DNA of 64,000 nucleotides from an uncultured Prochlorococcus sp. (GCA_902518475.1 CABYGI010000001.1:1-64000), one strand, 5' to 3'; positions 42,910-51,939 are shown, numbered from the stretch's first letter. Made by a program: numbers and translations. Notes: generated from the letters alone by a model not told the origin.

Positions 42910-45513
42910 TCACTCTATTATTGCATCTAATACTTCTTTAGTATTTGTTGATAGTTTGTTTTTTTTAATCTGCTTTATTGTTTTTATCATATTACTCTTG
43001 TACGGGTCTGAATAATAATTGTATCTACAAAATATTTTCACAAAACGAGAAATTACTATTGGATTAAATTTATCAAAGCCAATTATCTTTTTTGCAATAT
43101 ATTTATATCCAGATCCGTCAATAGCATGAAAAGCACTATTTCTTGTAACAAAAGTATTTAGTATAGCTCTTAAAGTGTTTGGTGATTTTGAATCAAAAAA
43201 TTTATTTTCAAATAATTTTTCAATGCTGCTTGTTTTTTCATCAGTTTCTATGGATGCATTGAATGAGAACCAACTATCCAAAACAACACTATTATTTTTC
43301 CACTTATTGAAGAATATATTTGAAATAATTTTTCTTTCAGGACAATTAATCCTGCTGAAAGAATTCAACGCAGCTTTTGCTAGCGTCATTGAATTACTAT
43401 CGACATAACTAATTATTTTGCTTTTAATTTCCTTATCGTCACTATGTAAGAGTAGTTTCCAAATAGTTTCGATTAGTTTTCTTTCATTTTTACCTTCTGG
43501 CCAAACTTTATATATATTTTTCTCTATTTCTTGGAGCTTAAAATATAATTCTTTTTTTAATTTGTTACCGAATAAATAATTTAATTCGTCAATAGTTTTA
43601 TATATTTTTAAAGGGTCTATATTTTCCATCTCTGATTCAATCTCGGCAAACGTCGGAATACTTAGTAATTCTGATAAAAGAGATAAATTAATATCTTTAT
43701 TTTTTATAAATGATATTAAGCTACTTATTAATTTATTTTCAATTTTATGATCTGGTTTTTCATCTAATCTGCATAAAATGATTTTTTTATAAAATTCTTT
43801 TACAGTATTAGATAATGTAAAAAAATCTTTTTCATATTTTAAGATTAAAAATTTTTCATCCAAGGTAGTGTCTGTTTCCCACTCAACTGGTGAAGAGAAT
43901 TCGCGAAAATAAGTTACTAAAGGGATTTGGAGCTGAGATCTTATATTCCTAAAAATAAATTCTTGTTTTTTTGTTTTTAAAACTACTGTTTTTTCTATTG
44001 TTTTTTCACCGCAAAATATGGCTAGATTTATAGGAATTATTAGGGGTAAAACATTATATGGGTTCTTCTTTATTGGATTACTTTGAGAGGCTTGAATTGT
44101 GAGTTTTTCGTCTTTTTGATCCCATATTCTCTTTAATTTAACTTTTGGGGTGCCATTTTGCTTATACCAGACTTTAAATTCTTTAGGATCGATTTCGTTA
44201 TTGTGCTCTAAAATTTTATCGACAAACTGGTCTATTGTTGCTGCCTTCCCATCATATGTAGAAATGTAATTGCTAAATCCTTTGTAGAAATTTTTATCTT
44301 TTACAAGTTTGTTCAGCATTCTAATTATTTCTGATCCTTTTTCGTATATCGTGGTCGTATAGAAATTGTCTATTTCTTGATATTTATCTGGCATTACAGG
44401 ATGCGATGTTGGACCAGAATCCTCTCTGAATTGATTTCTTCTAAGAAATTTGGCATCCTCAAGTCTTTTAATTTCAAGATTATGAAGGTCTGCAGTGAAT
44501 TGTTGATCTCTGAATACTGTTAAACCCTCTTTTAATGATAATTGAAACCAATCCCTACAAGTCACTCTATTACCTGTCCAATTATGGAAGTATTCATGGG
44601 CGATCACTCCCTCTATTCTTTCTAATTCCTCATCAGTTGTTGTTTCAGAATTTGCCAGTATTAGCTTTGAGTTGAAAATATTGAGACTTTTATTTTCCAT
44701 TGCTCCCATATTAAAGTGCCTGACTGCAACTATATTGAACAATGACAAATCGTATTCAAGATTATATTTATCCTCGTCCCATCTCATGGATTTCTTTAAG
44801 GAACTTATTGCATGCTGAACATATTTTTCATCGCCATACTCAACATAAATATTTATTTCTACTTTTTTATTTGATTTTGTTATGAAATTGTCTTTTACAC
44901 AATTAAGTTTCCCTGCTACCAAGGCAAATAAATATGAGGGTTTCGGATATGGATCTTCCCAAATTATTTCATGTCGATTATTTGCAAGATTATTCTCTTT
45001 TACGACGTTCCCATTTGAAAGTAAGACAGGATAATCATTCTTGTCAGCCTCAATTCTAACTGTGTATTTGCTAAGAATATCAGGCCTATCAGAGTGAAAA
45101 CTTATCCTTCTAAATCCTTCCGCTTCACATTGCGTAGTAATTATTCCATTGCTTTCATACATTCCTAAAAGGGATGTATTTTCTTTCGGTTTAATTATTC
45201 CTTCTATTGTTAATAAAAAATTATCTTTATTTATATTTTCAATTTTTAAGTTATTTTCTTGCTGTTTGTATTGTTCCTCTTCTAGTAGTGAATCATTTAT
45301 AAATATTTTTTTTATAAATATATCCGTACCATCAAGAATAATATTTCTGGTATTCTTGTTTTTCTTTACCAATTTTAATTTCGTCTTAACATTAATAACA
45401 TTTTTTTTGATTATGAAGTCCAAAAAAATTTCTGGAATTTCATAATCAAAAACCCTGTAATCTGCAAGTTTTACATATCTTGAAATACTCTCTTGGTTTT
45501 TTGGACTGTTCAT
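42910..45513 (-). CDS. pepN: Aminopeptidase N
   Basis: 867 residues, M1 metallopeptidase. GAMENKSLNIF for substrate binding and HEYFHNWTGNRVTCRDWFQ with the HExxH zinc site and the downstream Glu are intact. The C-terminal helical domain is full length. It removes N-terminal residues from peptides in the cytoplasm. Confidence 0.95.
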   Translation of the reverse strand: MNSPKNQESISRYVKLADYRVFDYEIPEIFLDFIIKKNVINVKTKLKLVKKNKNTRNIILDGTDIFIKKIFINDSLLEEEQYKQQENNLKIENINKDNFLLTIEGIIKPKENTSLLGMYESNGIITTQCEAEGFRRISFHSDRPDILSKYTVRIEADKNDYPVLLSNGNVVKENNLANNRHEIIWEDPYPKPSYLFALVAGKLNCVKDNFITKSNKKVEINIYVEYGDEKYVQHAISSLKKSMRWDEDKYNLEYDLSLFNIVAVRHFNMGAMENKSLNIFNSKLILANSETTTDEELERIEGVIAHEYFHNWTGNRVTCRDWFQLSLKEGLTVFRDQQFTADLHNLEIKRLEDAKFLRRNQFREDSGPTSHPVMPDKYQEIDNFYTTTIYEKGSEIIRMLNKLVKDKNFYKGFSNYISTYDGKAATIDQFVDKILEHNNEIDPKEFKVWYKQNGTPKVKLKRIWDQKDEKLTIQASQSNPIKKNPYNVLPLIIPINLAIFCGEKTIEKTVVLKTKKQEFIFRNIRSQLQIPLVTYFREFSSPVEWETDTTLDEKFLILKYEKDFFTLSNTVKEFYKKIILCRLDEKPDHKIENKLISSLISFIKNKDINLSLLSELLSIPTFAEIESEMENIDPLKIYKTIDELNYLFGNKLKKELYFKLQEIEKNIYKVWPEGKNERKLIETIWKLLLHSDDKEIKSKIISYVDSNSMTLAKAALNSFSRINCPERKIISNIFFNKWKNNSVVLDSWFSFNASIETDEKTSSIEKLFENKFFDSKSPNTLRAILNTFVTRNSAFHAIDGSGYKYIAKKIIGFDKFNPIVISRFVKIFCRYNYYSDPYKSNMIKTIKQIKKNKLSTNTKEVLDAIIE

Positions 45514-45561
45514 CTTTTCAAAGAAGTTCAGAAGTTAAATAATATAGATTTTTATTTAAAA

Positions 45562-45927
45562 TTATAAGTTAGAACTTTTATCTTCAGGTTGACAAAAATG
45601 TTCTTTAACATCTCCTGAAGGAAGTAGTTCGTATAGAGAAGGATTATTAATATCAAGAGATCCATCCTTATTAAATTTGTACCTCCAGTCCCATTTTTTA
45701 TCTGTAAAGGAAACATAATCTTTTCTCAAAGAGTATGGAAGCATGAGATCTTTCTTGTTCCAATTAATATTTATAAATGCTCCTGGCTTTAACTCAGATA
45801 TATTTTCAACTATGGAAAAGTCACCATTAATATTATTTCGCATCACAATGTCAAGCTTTGAATTCTCACATGCATAGCTAAAATTTATGGCAAATAAAAG
45901 TATTGAGGTGATAATAAATGAATGAAT
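45562..45927 (-). CDS. Secreted protein with a probable ATT start codon, unknown
   Basis: From the only ATG (45846) the protein has 94 residues. The frame is open upstream and encodes a textbook signal peptide, HSFIITSILLFAINFSYA then CENSKLDIV, back to an in-frame TAA at 45931-45933. No ATG, GTG or TTG lies at its start, but ATT at 45925-45927 is preceded by AAGGAG with a seven-base spacer. I therefore place the start at that ATT, giving 121 residues. The mature part has WDWRYKFNKDGSLDI and a Cys near the end. Function unknown. Confidence 0.6.
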   Translation of the reverse strand: MHSFIITSILLFAINFSYACENSKLDIVMRNNINGDFSIVENISELKPGAFININWNKKDLMLPYSLRKDYVSFTDKKWDWRYKFNKDGSLDINNPSLYELLPSGDVKEHFCQPEDKSSNL

Positions 45928-45996
45928 TTTTTAACTCCTTTGACAATAGATTTACTTTCAATTTAAATTAATAAATAAAAGATCTTTTAGATTAAT

Positions 45997-46713
45997 TTAA
46001 ATCATAATAGATTCCATACACTTTAGATCTACGAGATTACAATTTAATTCCTCTTCATAATTCTGAACTGAAATTAAATTATTTAAAAAACCTGAATATT
46101 TTGCATCTCCGCCAACAGTACTTGAAAGTATAAATTTTGGATTGAATTTGTTAATCAACTTAGGTATTACATCAGCACCTTTTACAAAAGAACCTACTAG
46201 GGGTAATTCTAAATTTTTTGTAGGAGTAATAACTGCATCAAGATTTTGTTTATTCAAATTTTCATCAAGATATCCATGGGGCTCTATATAAAACCCATTA
46301 TCTTGATCATCTTTAACAATATATCCGTTTTCTATTTGTGGTACTGGAGCCCCAGCAGTGGCTTCAAAACTTAAATTAAATTTAGTTGTCTTTTCAGTTG
46401 GCTTAAGAATTTTAATTGAACTAAAACCAACTTTTTCTAATGTTTCAACGGCACTTTTAGGGCAAATTATTGGTATATCCTTTCTGAACATTTCTAATGT
46501 TGGAACATGGCAGTGGTCAGGTAAACCTTGGGTTAATAAAATAATATCTATATCTTTATCAATTAAAATTTCTTCTTCTAATGATCCTTTAAAAAACCAT
46601 TCTCCTGGTGGAAATATTAAATCTCCTTTAAGCCAAGGATCAATAATTAAATTGGTTTTTTTAAATTTTATAAGCCAACCATTTGATCCAAGGTAGGTCG
46701 CTTCAAAAGTCAT
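45997..46713 (-). CDS. Metallo-beta-lactamase-fold protein
   Basis: 238 residues from the ATG at 46713 (a GTG at 46719 is also possible). YLGSNGWLIKFKKTNLIIDPW and ILLTQGLPDHCHVPTLEMF are the fold's first motifs; the usual HxHxDH reads QGLPDHCH, so the first two His are replaced and the Asp-His kept. Cyanobacterial and plant homologues share this altered motif. The reaction is unknown. Confidence 0.8.
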   Translation of the reverse strand: MTFEATYLGSNGWLIKFKKTNLIIDPWLKGDLIFPPGEWFFKGSLEEEILIDKDIDIILLTQGLPDHCHVPTLEMFRKDIPIICPKSAVETLEKVGFSSIKILKPTEKTTKFNLSFEATAGAPVPQIENGYIVKDDQDNGFYIEPHGYLDENLNKQNLDAVITPTKNLELPLVGSFVKGADVIPKLINKFNPKFILSSTVGGDAKYSGFLNNLISVQNYEEELNCNLVDLKCMESIMI

Positions 46714-46779
46714 TATCACTAGTTTGTTTTAATAAACTATAAAGTAATTTTGGGTTTATCGGGAAATTAATAATTTAGA

Positions 46780-47082
46780 TTAGTTTGCTTCATTTAAAAT
46801 TTGAAATGACTTTCTTTTTAGATTAAATATTAAAACTTGGTTATCTTTATAACTAATTTTAAAGTCTTCTTTTTCTAGCATTTGTATTGGGATTAAAGCT
46901 AATCCTCCTGTTCCTGAAAATATGATTGGCATTGTGTTGTTCTTAGTTCCATTCATTTTTTGTAGGTCAATAGCTTGAGAAACTATTTTTCTGGCTTTAT
47001 CAAATCCGTAATCTTCTATTAATTCAGACCATAAAAAGTTAACTGATTCATATTTCGAAAACTCAATTTGCACTGTTTTCAT
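46780..47082 (-). CDS. Conserved hypothetical protein
   Basis: 100 residues, no signal or helix segment. MKTVQIEFSKYESVNFLWSE, then FSGTGGLALIPIQMLEKED. Looks folded and expressed; family not recognised. Same strand as the MBL gene, 66 bases upstream of it. Confidence 0.55.
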   Translation of the reverse strand: MKTVQIEFSKYESVNFLWSELIEDYGFDKARKIVSQAIDLQKMNGTKNNTMPIIFSGTGGLALIPIQMLEKEDFKISYKDNQVLIFNLKRKSFQILNEAN

Positions 47083-47126
47083 TTAAAAGTATTAGATATA
47101 TAGCGGTTAAAAGAAAAAATATAAAC

Positions 47127-47312
47127 TTAATTATTATTTTTAAACCTATCCATAACGAGTTGTAACATATCCACTACATCTCCATCTGTTAAATTTAAAT
47201 CCTTCTTTAAATCATTGCAAGTTAAATTCATTTCAAGCGCTGCTTCAGCCATATGATTAACTTTTTGGTTATCACCGCCCAATGAAATAAAGGGATTGAA
47301 GTTTTCTATCAT
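47127..47312 (-). CDS. Small soluble acidic protein, unknown
   Basis: 61 residues with NHMAEAALEMNLTCNDLKKD and DGDVVDMLQLVMDRFK, helical throughout. No family recognised. Start MIENFNPFIS, 44 bases upstream of the 46780 gene. Confidence 0.55.
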   Translation of the reverse strand: MIENFNPFISLGGDNQKVNHMAEAALEMNLTCNDLKKDLNLTDGDVVDMLQLVMDRFKNNN

Positions 47313-47419
47313 TTAATACTTTACTTTACTTATTAGTTCTAGCTAAGAAATAATCAATTATCATTTATTGATACAGAAGCTTATAAATATGTTATTTAAT
47401 ATTTAGAAAGTTTTTATTT

Positions 47420-47800
47420 TCAAACAAGAGATATTGATATACCTTTTGCTATCAATGCGAATCTTCTGGCTCTGACTAGTAAAGGAAATATCACATTAGT
47501 TCGTTTATAAGATTTAAACACTTTAGAAAGTAACAAAAGTAAACTACTCGAGGGATTATTTATCTGTTCGCAAATAGTATTAATTGCATCTGCTCCATGA
47601 AAGATCTCTTTATCTTTAAGGAGAATAGCTCCTTTATCTATGTCATAACCTTTATCTAGGAGGGATTTAATTAGAGTTAAATTTTTACGACCATCAAGAA
47701 TTTTAATATTAGTTATTTTGCTTTTGATTTCTAGGAGCTCAGCAAAATGGTTGCAGAATGGGCATTCTCCATCGTAAATAAAGGTATAGTTGGGAGTCAT
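47420..47800 (-). CDS. DCC family (DUF393) thiol-disulfide oxidoreductase-like protein
   Basis: 126 residues with FIYDGECPFCNHFAELLEI, holding the DGxCPFC motif that gives the family its name. Thioredoxin-like fold predicted. The partner is unknown. Its ATG overlaps the stop codon of a 17-residue ORF (TAATG), suggesting translational coupling. Confidence 0.85.
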   Translation of the reverse strand: MTPNYTFIYDGECPFCNHFAELLEIKSKITNIKILDGRKNLTLIKSLLDKGYDIDKGAILLKDKEIFHGADAINTICEQINNPSSSLLLLLSKVFKSYKRTNVIFPLLVRARRFALIAKGISISLV

Positions 47801-47853
47801 TAGAAAAACCAGTTTTGATCGTCTTCAAGTACGTCAATAAGAGAGTTATGCAT
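47800..47853 (-). CDS. Seventeen-residue ORF coupled to the DCC gene
   Basis: ATG at 47853 opens MHNSLIDVLEDDQNWFF and ends TAATG, overlapping the DCC start by two bases. The overlap is the typical coupling signal. A short leader or a small peptide is possible; a chance ORF is not excluded. Confidence 0.35.
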   Translation of the reverse strand: MHNSLIDVLEDDQNWFF

Positions 47854-48000
47854 CGATAATAAAACAAAAAATAAAAATTATGTGGATTTCTAAAAAAGGG
47901 ATAGCTACAAGATTTTCATAATTACAAAGAAATGTCTCAATATAGGTATATTTTTCGCAAAAATCTGTATGCTTACTCGAAGATATTATGTTTTAAAATC

Positions 48001-48138
48001 ATGAATTTATTAGCTTCTTTTGCATTAGGTGGTTTCAACCCTTGGGCAGCAGGATTTGGAATTGGTTCTTTAGTTCTTTTTGGTCTTGTTGGTCTTGTTG
48101 CTGGTCCAAACCTAAAGAATTTTGACCCAGATGCATAA
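48001..48138 (+). CDS. Small membrane protein, possibly photosynthetic
   Basis: 45 residues from ATG 48001: MNLLASFALGGFNPWAAGFG, a helix rich in Gly/Leu/Val and the end GPNLKNFDPDA. An upstream in-frame ATG (47932) would add 23 basic, unlikely residues. Codon use is unusually G/C-rich for the region, as for well-expressed photosystem subunits. I cannot name it. A terminator follows. Confidence 0.6.
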   Translation: MNLLASFALGGFNPWAAGFGIGSLVLFGLVGLVAGPNLKNFDPDA

Positions 48139-48162
48139 ATCAACAAATTTACGCTAGATTTT

Positions 48163-48188
48163 AAAAGACTCATTTGAGTCTTTTTTTT
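48163..48188 (+). terminator. Rho-independent terminator
   Basis: Ten-base stem AAAAGACTCA/TGAGTCTTTT (48163-48172 with 48175-48184) with a two-base apex and further T, 25 bases after the small membrane protein's stop codon. It implies a strong monocistronic transcript. Confidence 0.85.
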
Positions 48189-48245
48189 ATGCGGTTTTTT
48201 AAATTTATTTTTAGAATCAAATAACTATTAACTTCTTTCAAAGAA

Positions 48246-48515
48246 ATGTTGCTTAATCCTTTTTATCCATTAACTTTTTTGAAAATCTCTTCTCTAAAAG
48301 CTACTATTGTTTTTTTATCAATACTTTTAATTAAATCAAATTTGCTTAGATTAAAAGGTGGACTAATAGGAGGTCTTTTTGCCTTGATACTTATATCAGG
48401 AGTTTTTGCCTCTAGTACCATAGCTTTAGCATCTTTAGCTTATGCCTATCGATTAAAGAATAAATCTAATCTTGATAATAATCAAATACAGGATTTAGAA
48501 ACTGTTAATGTTTAA
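48246..48515 (+). CDS. Membrane protein, unknown
   Basis: 89 residues with two hydrophobic helices (about 18-32 and 40-68), the second rich in small residues (GGLIGGLFALILISGVFAS), then a polar tail. No family recognised. Confidence 0.55.
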   Translation: MLLNPFYPLTFLKISSLKATIVFLSILLIKSNLLRLKGGLIGGLFALILISGVFASSTIALASLAYAYRLKNKSNLDNNQIQDLETVNV

Positions 48516-48547
48516 GATATTTCGTGAATTAAATTCAGTTGGATAAC

Positions 48548-48664
48548 CTAGAATGGAGTTCCTGGGACAAAATGCAACACTAAAAATCCAAAACCGGCAG
48601 CAAAAATAATTGATACTGCAATGATAAGAAGGCCTGATGCCATCCCCCCTTCGTTAAATGCCAT
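48548..48664 (-). CDS. Small single-helix membrane protein, possibly photosynthetic
   Basis: 38 residues, MAFNEGGMASGLLIIAVSII then FAAGFGFLVLHFVPGTPF. One helix with small residues; size and composition are like small photosystem subunits. Not matched to psb, psa or pet subunits I know. ATG is preceded by AAAT with no clear Shine-Dalgarno. Confidence 0.6.
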   Translation of the reverse strand: MAFNEGGMASGLLIIAVSIIFAAGFGFLVLHFVPGTPF

Positions 48665-48733
48665 TTAGATAGTTACTTTAAATTTATAATAGAACATATT
48701 TGTTCGCAGGTAATAGTTCTAATTACTCATATG

Positions 48734-48910
48734 TCATCCAAATTTATTATTAATGGTGAATAAAAGTAAAAAGATGGAGGTTAATGAGATGATAAAACCA
48801 AATATTATTAGTGGTTTAGATTTAACGTTATCTTCTGCCTTGCGGCTATTTTTAGAAGATACTATGTTGCTATTCCTTTTAGAGAGAAGATTGGTAAAAG
48901 GTTTAATCAC
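48734..48910 (-). CDS. Small membrane protein, unknown
   Basis: 58 residues from GTG: VIKPFTNLLSKRNSNIVSSK, then a C-terminal helix (about 38-56). It lies 22 bases downstream of the DUF3303 gene on the same strand. An ORF of similar length exists on the other strand; the minus one reads as a more plausible protein (basic head, one helix). Confidence 0.4.
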   Translation of the reverse strand: MIKPFTNLLSKRNSNIVSSKNSRKAEDNVKSKPLIIFGFIISLTSIFLLLFTINNKFG

Positions 48911-48932
48911 GATAAATTTAGATCTAAGCTAG

Positions 48933-49250
48933 TTATCCTAAAGTTTTAAATAAATCTTTATGGTAATCAACAACGTTTTGACAACTTATTACAGGTGTAA
49001 ATTCCATATGAATGCCAAATTTTGCTCTCCATGGAGCAAAATGTGCAAAAATTTCCTTGTCACTATGTGCCTTACATAAACAAACTACTCTACCTTCCCC
49101 TGGAGCATGAACTCTAAATAACATCTCAAATTTGTCTGTTTTATCTGATTTCGCAATTTCACCGTTTTCCCAGGACTCTACGAATAATTGATAAGCTTTT
49201 ACTTGATTCTCAATATCTGGGAATTGGCAGTCAGCAAGAAATAATTGCAT
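48933..49250 (-). CDS. DUF3303-type protein
   Basis: 105 residues: FLADCQFPDIENQVKAYQLF, FRVHAPGEGRVVCLCKAHSD and FAPWRAKFGIHMEFTPVISC follow the DUF3303 pattern, a ferredoxin-like alpha-beta fold. Function unknown. The sequence is well conserved in appearance and G/C-richer than its neighbours. Confidence 0.75.
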   Translation of the reverse strand: MQLFLADCQFPDIENQVKAYQLFVESWENGEIAKSDKTDKFEMLFRVHAPGEGRVVCLCKAHSDKEIFAHFAPWRAKFGIHMEFTPVISCQNVVDYHKDLFKTLG

Positions 49251-49340
49251 TGGTTTATTTTTAACGCTTATCTATTATCGCTCAAATAGTTATTTATTAA
49301 TAGTACTGTTTGAATTTGAAGATTAGAAAAAAATATTTTA

Positions 49341-49490
49341 CTAAATAAAGTGAGAGGAGAGGGTCTCAAGAAATTTTCCAATATCTTTTTTATATAAACT
49401 ATCTGTGATTTTTAATGAGAATAATTCATAATCATTTATATCTTTTTTTTTGTCAAAATTAATATTTCCCTTTAATGAAATGTTTTTCAT
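49341..49490 (-). CDS. Small soluble protein, unknown
   Basis: 49 residues: MKNISLKGNINFDKKKDIND, then LFSLKITDSLYKKDIGKFLE. A likely small helical/strand protein, no family recognised. AAAGGGAAAT sits inside the coding start; upstream ribosome-binding sequence is weak. Confidence 0.4.
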   Translation of the reverse strand: MKNISLKGNINFDKKKDINDYELFSLKITDSLYKKDIGKFLETLSSHFI

Positions 49491-49607
49491 GATTGCATTG
49501 ATCACTATTTAAAATTTAAACAAATATATTTAAAAGGCAAATTTCTTTACATTATGTTTTTTTGAGAGAAATTTCTAATGTAATTAGGAAAAAATTATTT
49601 TATTTAA

Positions 49608-49928
49608 TTAAAAAATTAATTTTCCTAGGATATATAAAAAGACATTAGTTAAAGAAAAAATTACAGTTAATAAAGATGCAATAACGGGTAATAAATTGAA
49701 CCATAACTGCGAAGTTGTCATTTTTGAGTCAATAGGAAGAAAATTGGATCTTTTTTTAATTCTTATTTGCAACCAGAACACAGATAATGGATAGATAATT
49801 CTTGAAAAGGTAATTAATATTGAAGGTAAAATACCTTTTTTTGAATAAAGTATAAATCCTGAAAAAAAGTATAACGTCCAGATTAGAACTCTTTGAATAA
49901 GAATTAAACTTTTGCTTTTCCTAGACAC
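49608..49928 (-). CDS. Membrane protein, unknown
   Basis: 106 residues with three or four hydrophobic segments (about 9-28, 33-52, 76-104) and a basic loop (RIKKRSNFLPIDSKMTTSQ). No family recognised. Begins six bases after the GNAT gene's stop codon, same strand. Confidence 0.5.
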   Translation of the reverse strand: MSRKSKSLILIQRVLIWTLYFFSGFILYSKKGILPSILITFSRIIYPLSVFWLQIRIKKRSNFLPIDSKMTTSQLWFNLLPVIASLLTVIFSLTNVFLYILGKLIF

Positions 49929-49934
49929 TATTAA

Positions 49935-50405
49935 TTAATAAACTTTTATAGTTTTAATCATTTTATATCTTTCAAAAAAAATGTTATTTATAATTACTTT
50001 TTCTTTACGTATAATTTTCCATTCATTTTTAAGAAATAATTCATAACTTATTAAGCTTGCTTCAGTTGAAAGATAATATAAACCTTCTCTTTTAGCTTCA
50101 TCTTCTAATTTATGAAGTAACTTAGAGCCGCAACCTTTTCTTTGAAATTTACCTTTACAGTAAAATAACGCTATTCTATCGGTTGGATATCTTACGGCAA
50201 AAGCAATAATTATTCCTTTTTTACTTAGAAGCCATCCTTTACCACTAGTTATTGACTTATCAAAATTTGGATTATTCCAGGCTTGACTTGACCAGGCCCT
50301 TTTTTGGTCTTGACTATAAATTTTTTCATCTAAAGATTGAATTGAATCAAAATAAACCTTCTTTAATTCCAGTTGATCTTTAGTGGTAATTTGTCTTAAA
50401 TTCAT
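49935..50405 (-). CDS. GNAT-family N-acetyltransferase
   Basis: 156 residues from the ATG at 50405. The acetyl-CoA pyrophosphate loop is in FQRKGCGSKLLHKLEDEAKR (core RKGCGSKLL), followed by LYYLSTEASLISYELFLKNE, the usual end. Substrate unknown. It is divergent from the S51 peptidase gene with a 20-base spacer. Confidence 0.85.
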   Translation of the reverse strand: MNLRQITTKDQLELKKVYFDSIQSLDEKIYSQDQKRAWSSQAWNNPNFDKSITSGKGWLLSKKGIIIAFAVRYPTDRIALFYCKGKFQRKGCGSKLLHKLEDEAKREGLYYLSTEASLISYELFLKNEWKIIRKEKVIINNIFFERYKMIKTIKVY

Positions 50406-50425
50406 AAACAAATCTTCTTTCTAAT

Positions 50426-51106
50426 ATGCATAGTAAAAATATAGTCGCAATTGGCGGAGGAGGTTTTGGACGTTCCTTAGGCTCTCTTGAAATCGAAAAA
50501 TATATAATTTCATTAGTTAATAAAAAAAGACCAAAAATTTGCTTTATTCCAACAGCTTCTGGTGATAGTAGTTTGTACAAACTAAATTTTTATAGAGCAT
50601 TTTCTAAACTTAATTGTATTACAAGTCACATTGATTTTTTCTCAAGAACAGAAAACTTAGAGGGTAAAGTTTTAACTCAAGATATCATTTATGTGGGGGG
50701 AGGTAATACAAAAAGTATGTTAGCTGTCTGGAAAGAATGGAATTTAAATGAAATTTTGAGAAATGCATATAAAAAAGGAATTGTGATGAGTGGTGTAAGT
50801 GCTGGGGCCATTTGTTGGTTTGATAAAGGTATAACTGATTCTTATTCTGAAAAACTTGCCATAATTGATTGCTTAGGAATAGTTGAAGGTATTGCTTGCC
50901 CCCACTTCGATGAAGAAAAAGAGAGGGAACCTTATGTTAATGATGTTATCAATAGGGAAATTATTAAATCTTGTATTTGTATAGAAGGAAATTGTGCCTT
51001 GCATATCAAAAATAATATTGACTATTCCTCAATAGATTTTGGTAAGGGTAGAAATTGTTTTAGAGTTTATAAAGAAAATAATACTTTAAAGAAAAAAATC
51101 TTATAA
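50426..51106 (+). CDS. Peptidase S51 (dipeptidase E/cyanophycinase-like)
   Basis: 226 residues. IVAIGGGGFGRSL at the N-terminus, IIYVGGGNTKSMLAVW, and the nucleophile Ser in MSGVSAGAICWFDKG are the S51 hallmarks. The family includes alpha-aspartyl dipeptidases and cyanophycinases. No cyanophycin synthetase is present nearby and Prochlorococcus is not known for cyanophycin, so a dipeptidase E-type role is likelier. Confidence 0.87.
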   Translation: MHSKNIVAIGGGGFGRSLGSLEIEKYIISLVNKKRPKICFIPTASGDSSLYKLNFYRAFSKLNCITSHIDFFSRTENLEGKVLTQDIIYVGGGNTKSMLAVWKEWNLNEILRNAYKKGIVMSGVSAGAICWFDKGITDSYSEKLAIIDCLGIVEGIACPHFDEEKEREPYVNDVINREIIKSCICIEGNCALHIKNNIDYSSIDFGKGRNCFRVYKENNTLKKKIL

Positions 51107-51130
51107 AAAGAAAATATTTGTATATGTATT

Positions 51131-51535
51131 TTAGATTTCTTCATTTTTTGAGATTGAAGTAAATTCAATACCCTTGTACTTGACAAATGATGCAGTCCAT
51201 ACTTCTTTGGAGAGATTACCAAGGTATTTTAAAAATTGTTGTGTATCTCCGTCTCTTATCCATTCAGATTTAATAAATGGAAGCTCTTTTTGCATTCTTT
51301 TGGGATGCATATGTACTAGGAGTAAAGCTTTTTCTTGGGAAGCCCTTTTTAAAGCACCGTCATCACTTCTTTGAAAAACTCTCATTAGAAGATTTAAAAT
51401 AACCTCCTCTCCTAGTTTCTTAAGATTTTCTGATTCCTCTAAATTATCTTTAATTTCTTTGCCTCCAAGGGGCATTGCTCTAACTAAGTTTTGCTCTATT
51501 AAAGCTATTGCAATAAGATAATTCTGGATAGCCAT
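51131..51535 (-). CDS. Conserved hypothetical protein
   Basis: 134 residues, soluble, all helical. MAIQNYLIAIALIEQNLVRA, LLVHMHPKRMQKELPFIKSEWIRDG (core HMHPKRMQKELPF) and a C-terminal acidic tail. I do not recognise the family. Convergent with the S51 gene. Confidence 0.55.
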   Translation of the reverse strand: MAIQNYLIAIALIEQNLVRAMPLGGKEIKDNLEESENLKKLGEEVILNLLMRVFQRSDDGALKRASQEKALLLVHMHPKRMQKELPFIKSEWIRDGDTQQFLKYLGNLSKEVWTASFVKYKGIEFTSISKNEEI

Positions 51536-51705
51536 ATTCTAAAATAATACTTTTTTGATATTCTAACCTCTCGAGTTCATGAAAATCTTTCAAGGATTAA
51601 ATATTTGCTATAAGGAGAAAGGAAAATTTTATTAATTATTTACCAATTCAATTGAAGCTTTATTTTTTTATTTATATTTATTATTAAAATTAAACGTTTA
51701 TTTTT

Positions 51706-51939
51706 ATGAGGTTTTTTTTGTTCCTAATTTTTGGGATTTTTGCAGGTCTTTATTTTTCATGGCCCGGTATACTAATACCAAAAAGTTGGAAATGTTTTAA
51801 TGACATTATTGTAAAATCTGCAGATGATAAAATTTCTTTAAAAGCTGCAATGGAGATTTCTCCAAGTTATTTGCTAAAAGGTAAGAATAAAAAGATCACT
51901 TCAAAGATAAGAATCGTAGCAGATGCTTGTTTTCGTTAA
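51706..51939 (+). CDS. Membrane-anchored small protein, unknown
   Basis: 77 residues; helix at about 3-20 ending LYFSWPGI, then KSWKCFNDIIVKSADDKISL and a basic part. Probably a signal-anchored periplasmic/lumenal protein. Located 32 bases ahead of the MTHFR-like gene. Confidence 0.55.
   Translation: MRFFLFLIFGIFAGLYFSWPGILIPKSWKCFNDIIVKSADDKISLKAAMEISPSYLLKGKNKKITSKIRIVADACFR

Noticed and set aside
48754-48932. A plus-strand ORF of about 58 codons starting GTG opposite the 48734-48910 gene
   Set aside because: The minus-strand reading gives a more plausible protein (basic head, one helix) and sits right behind the DUF3303 gene on the same strand.
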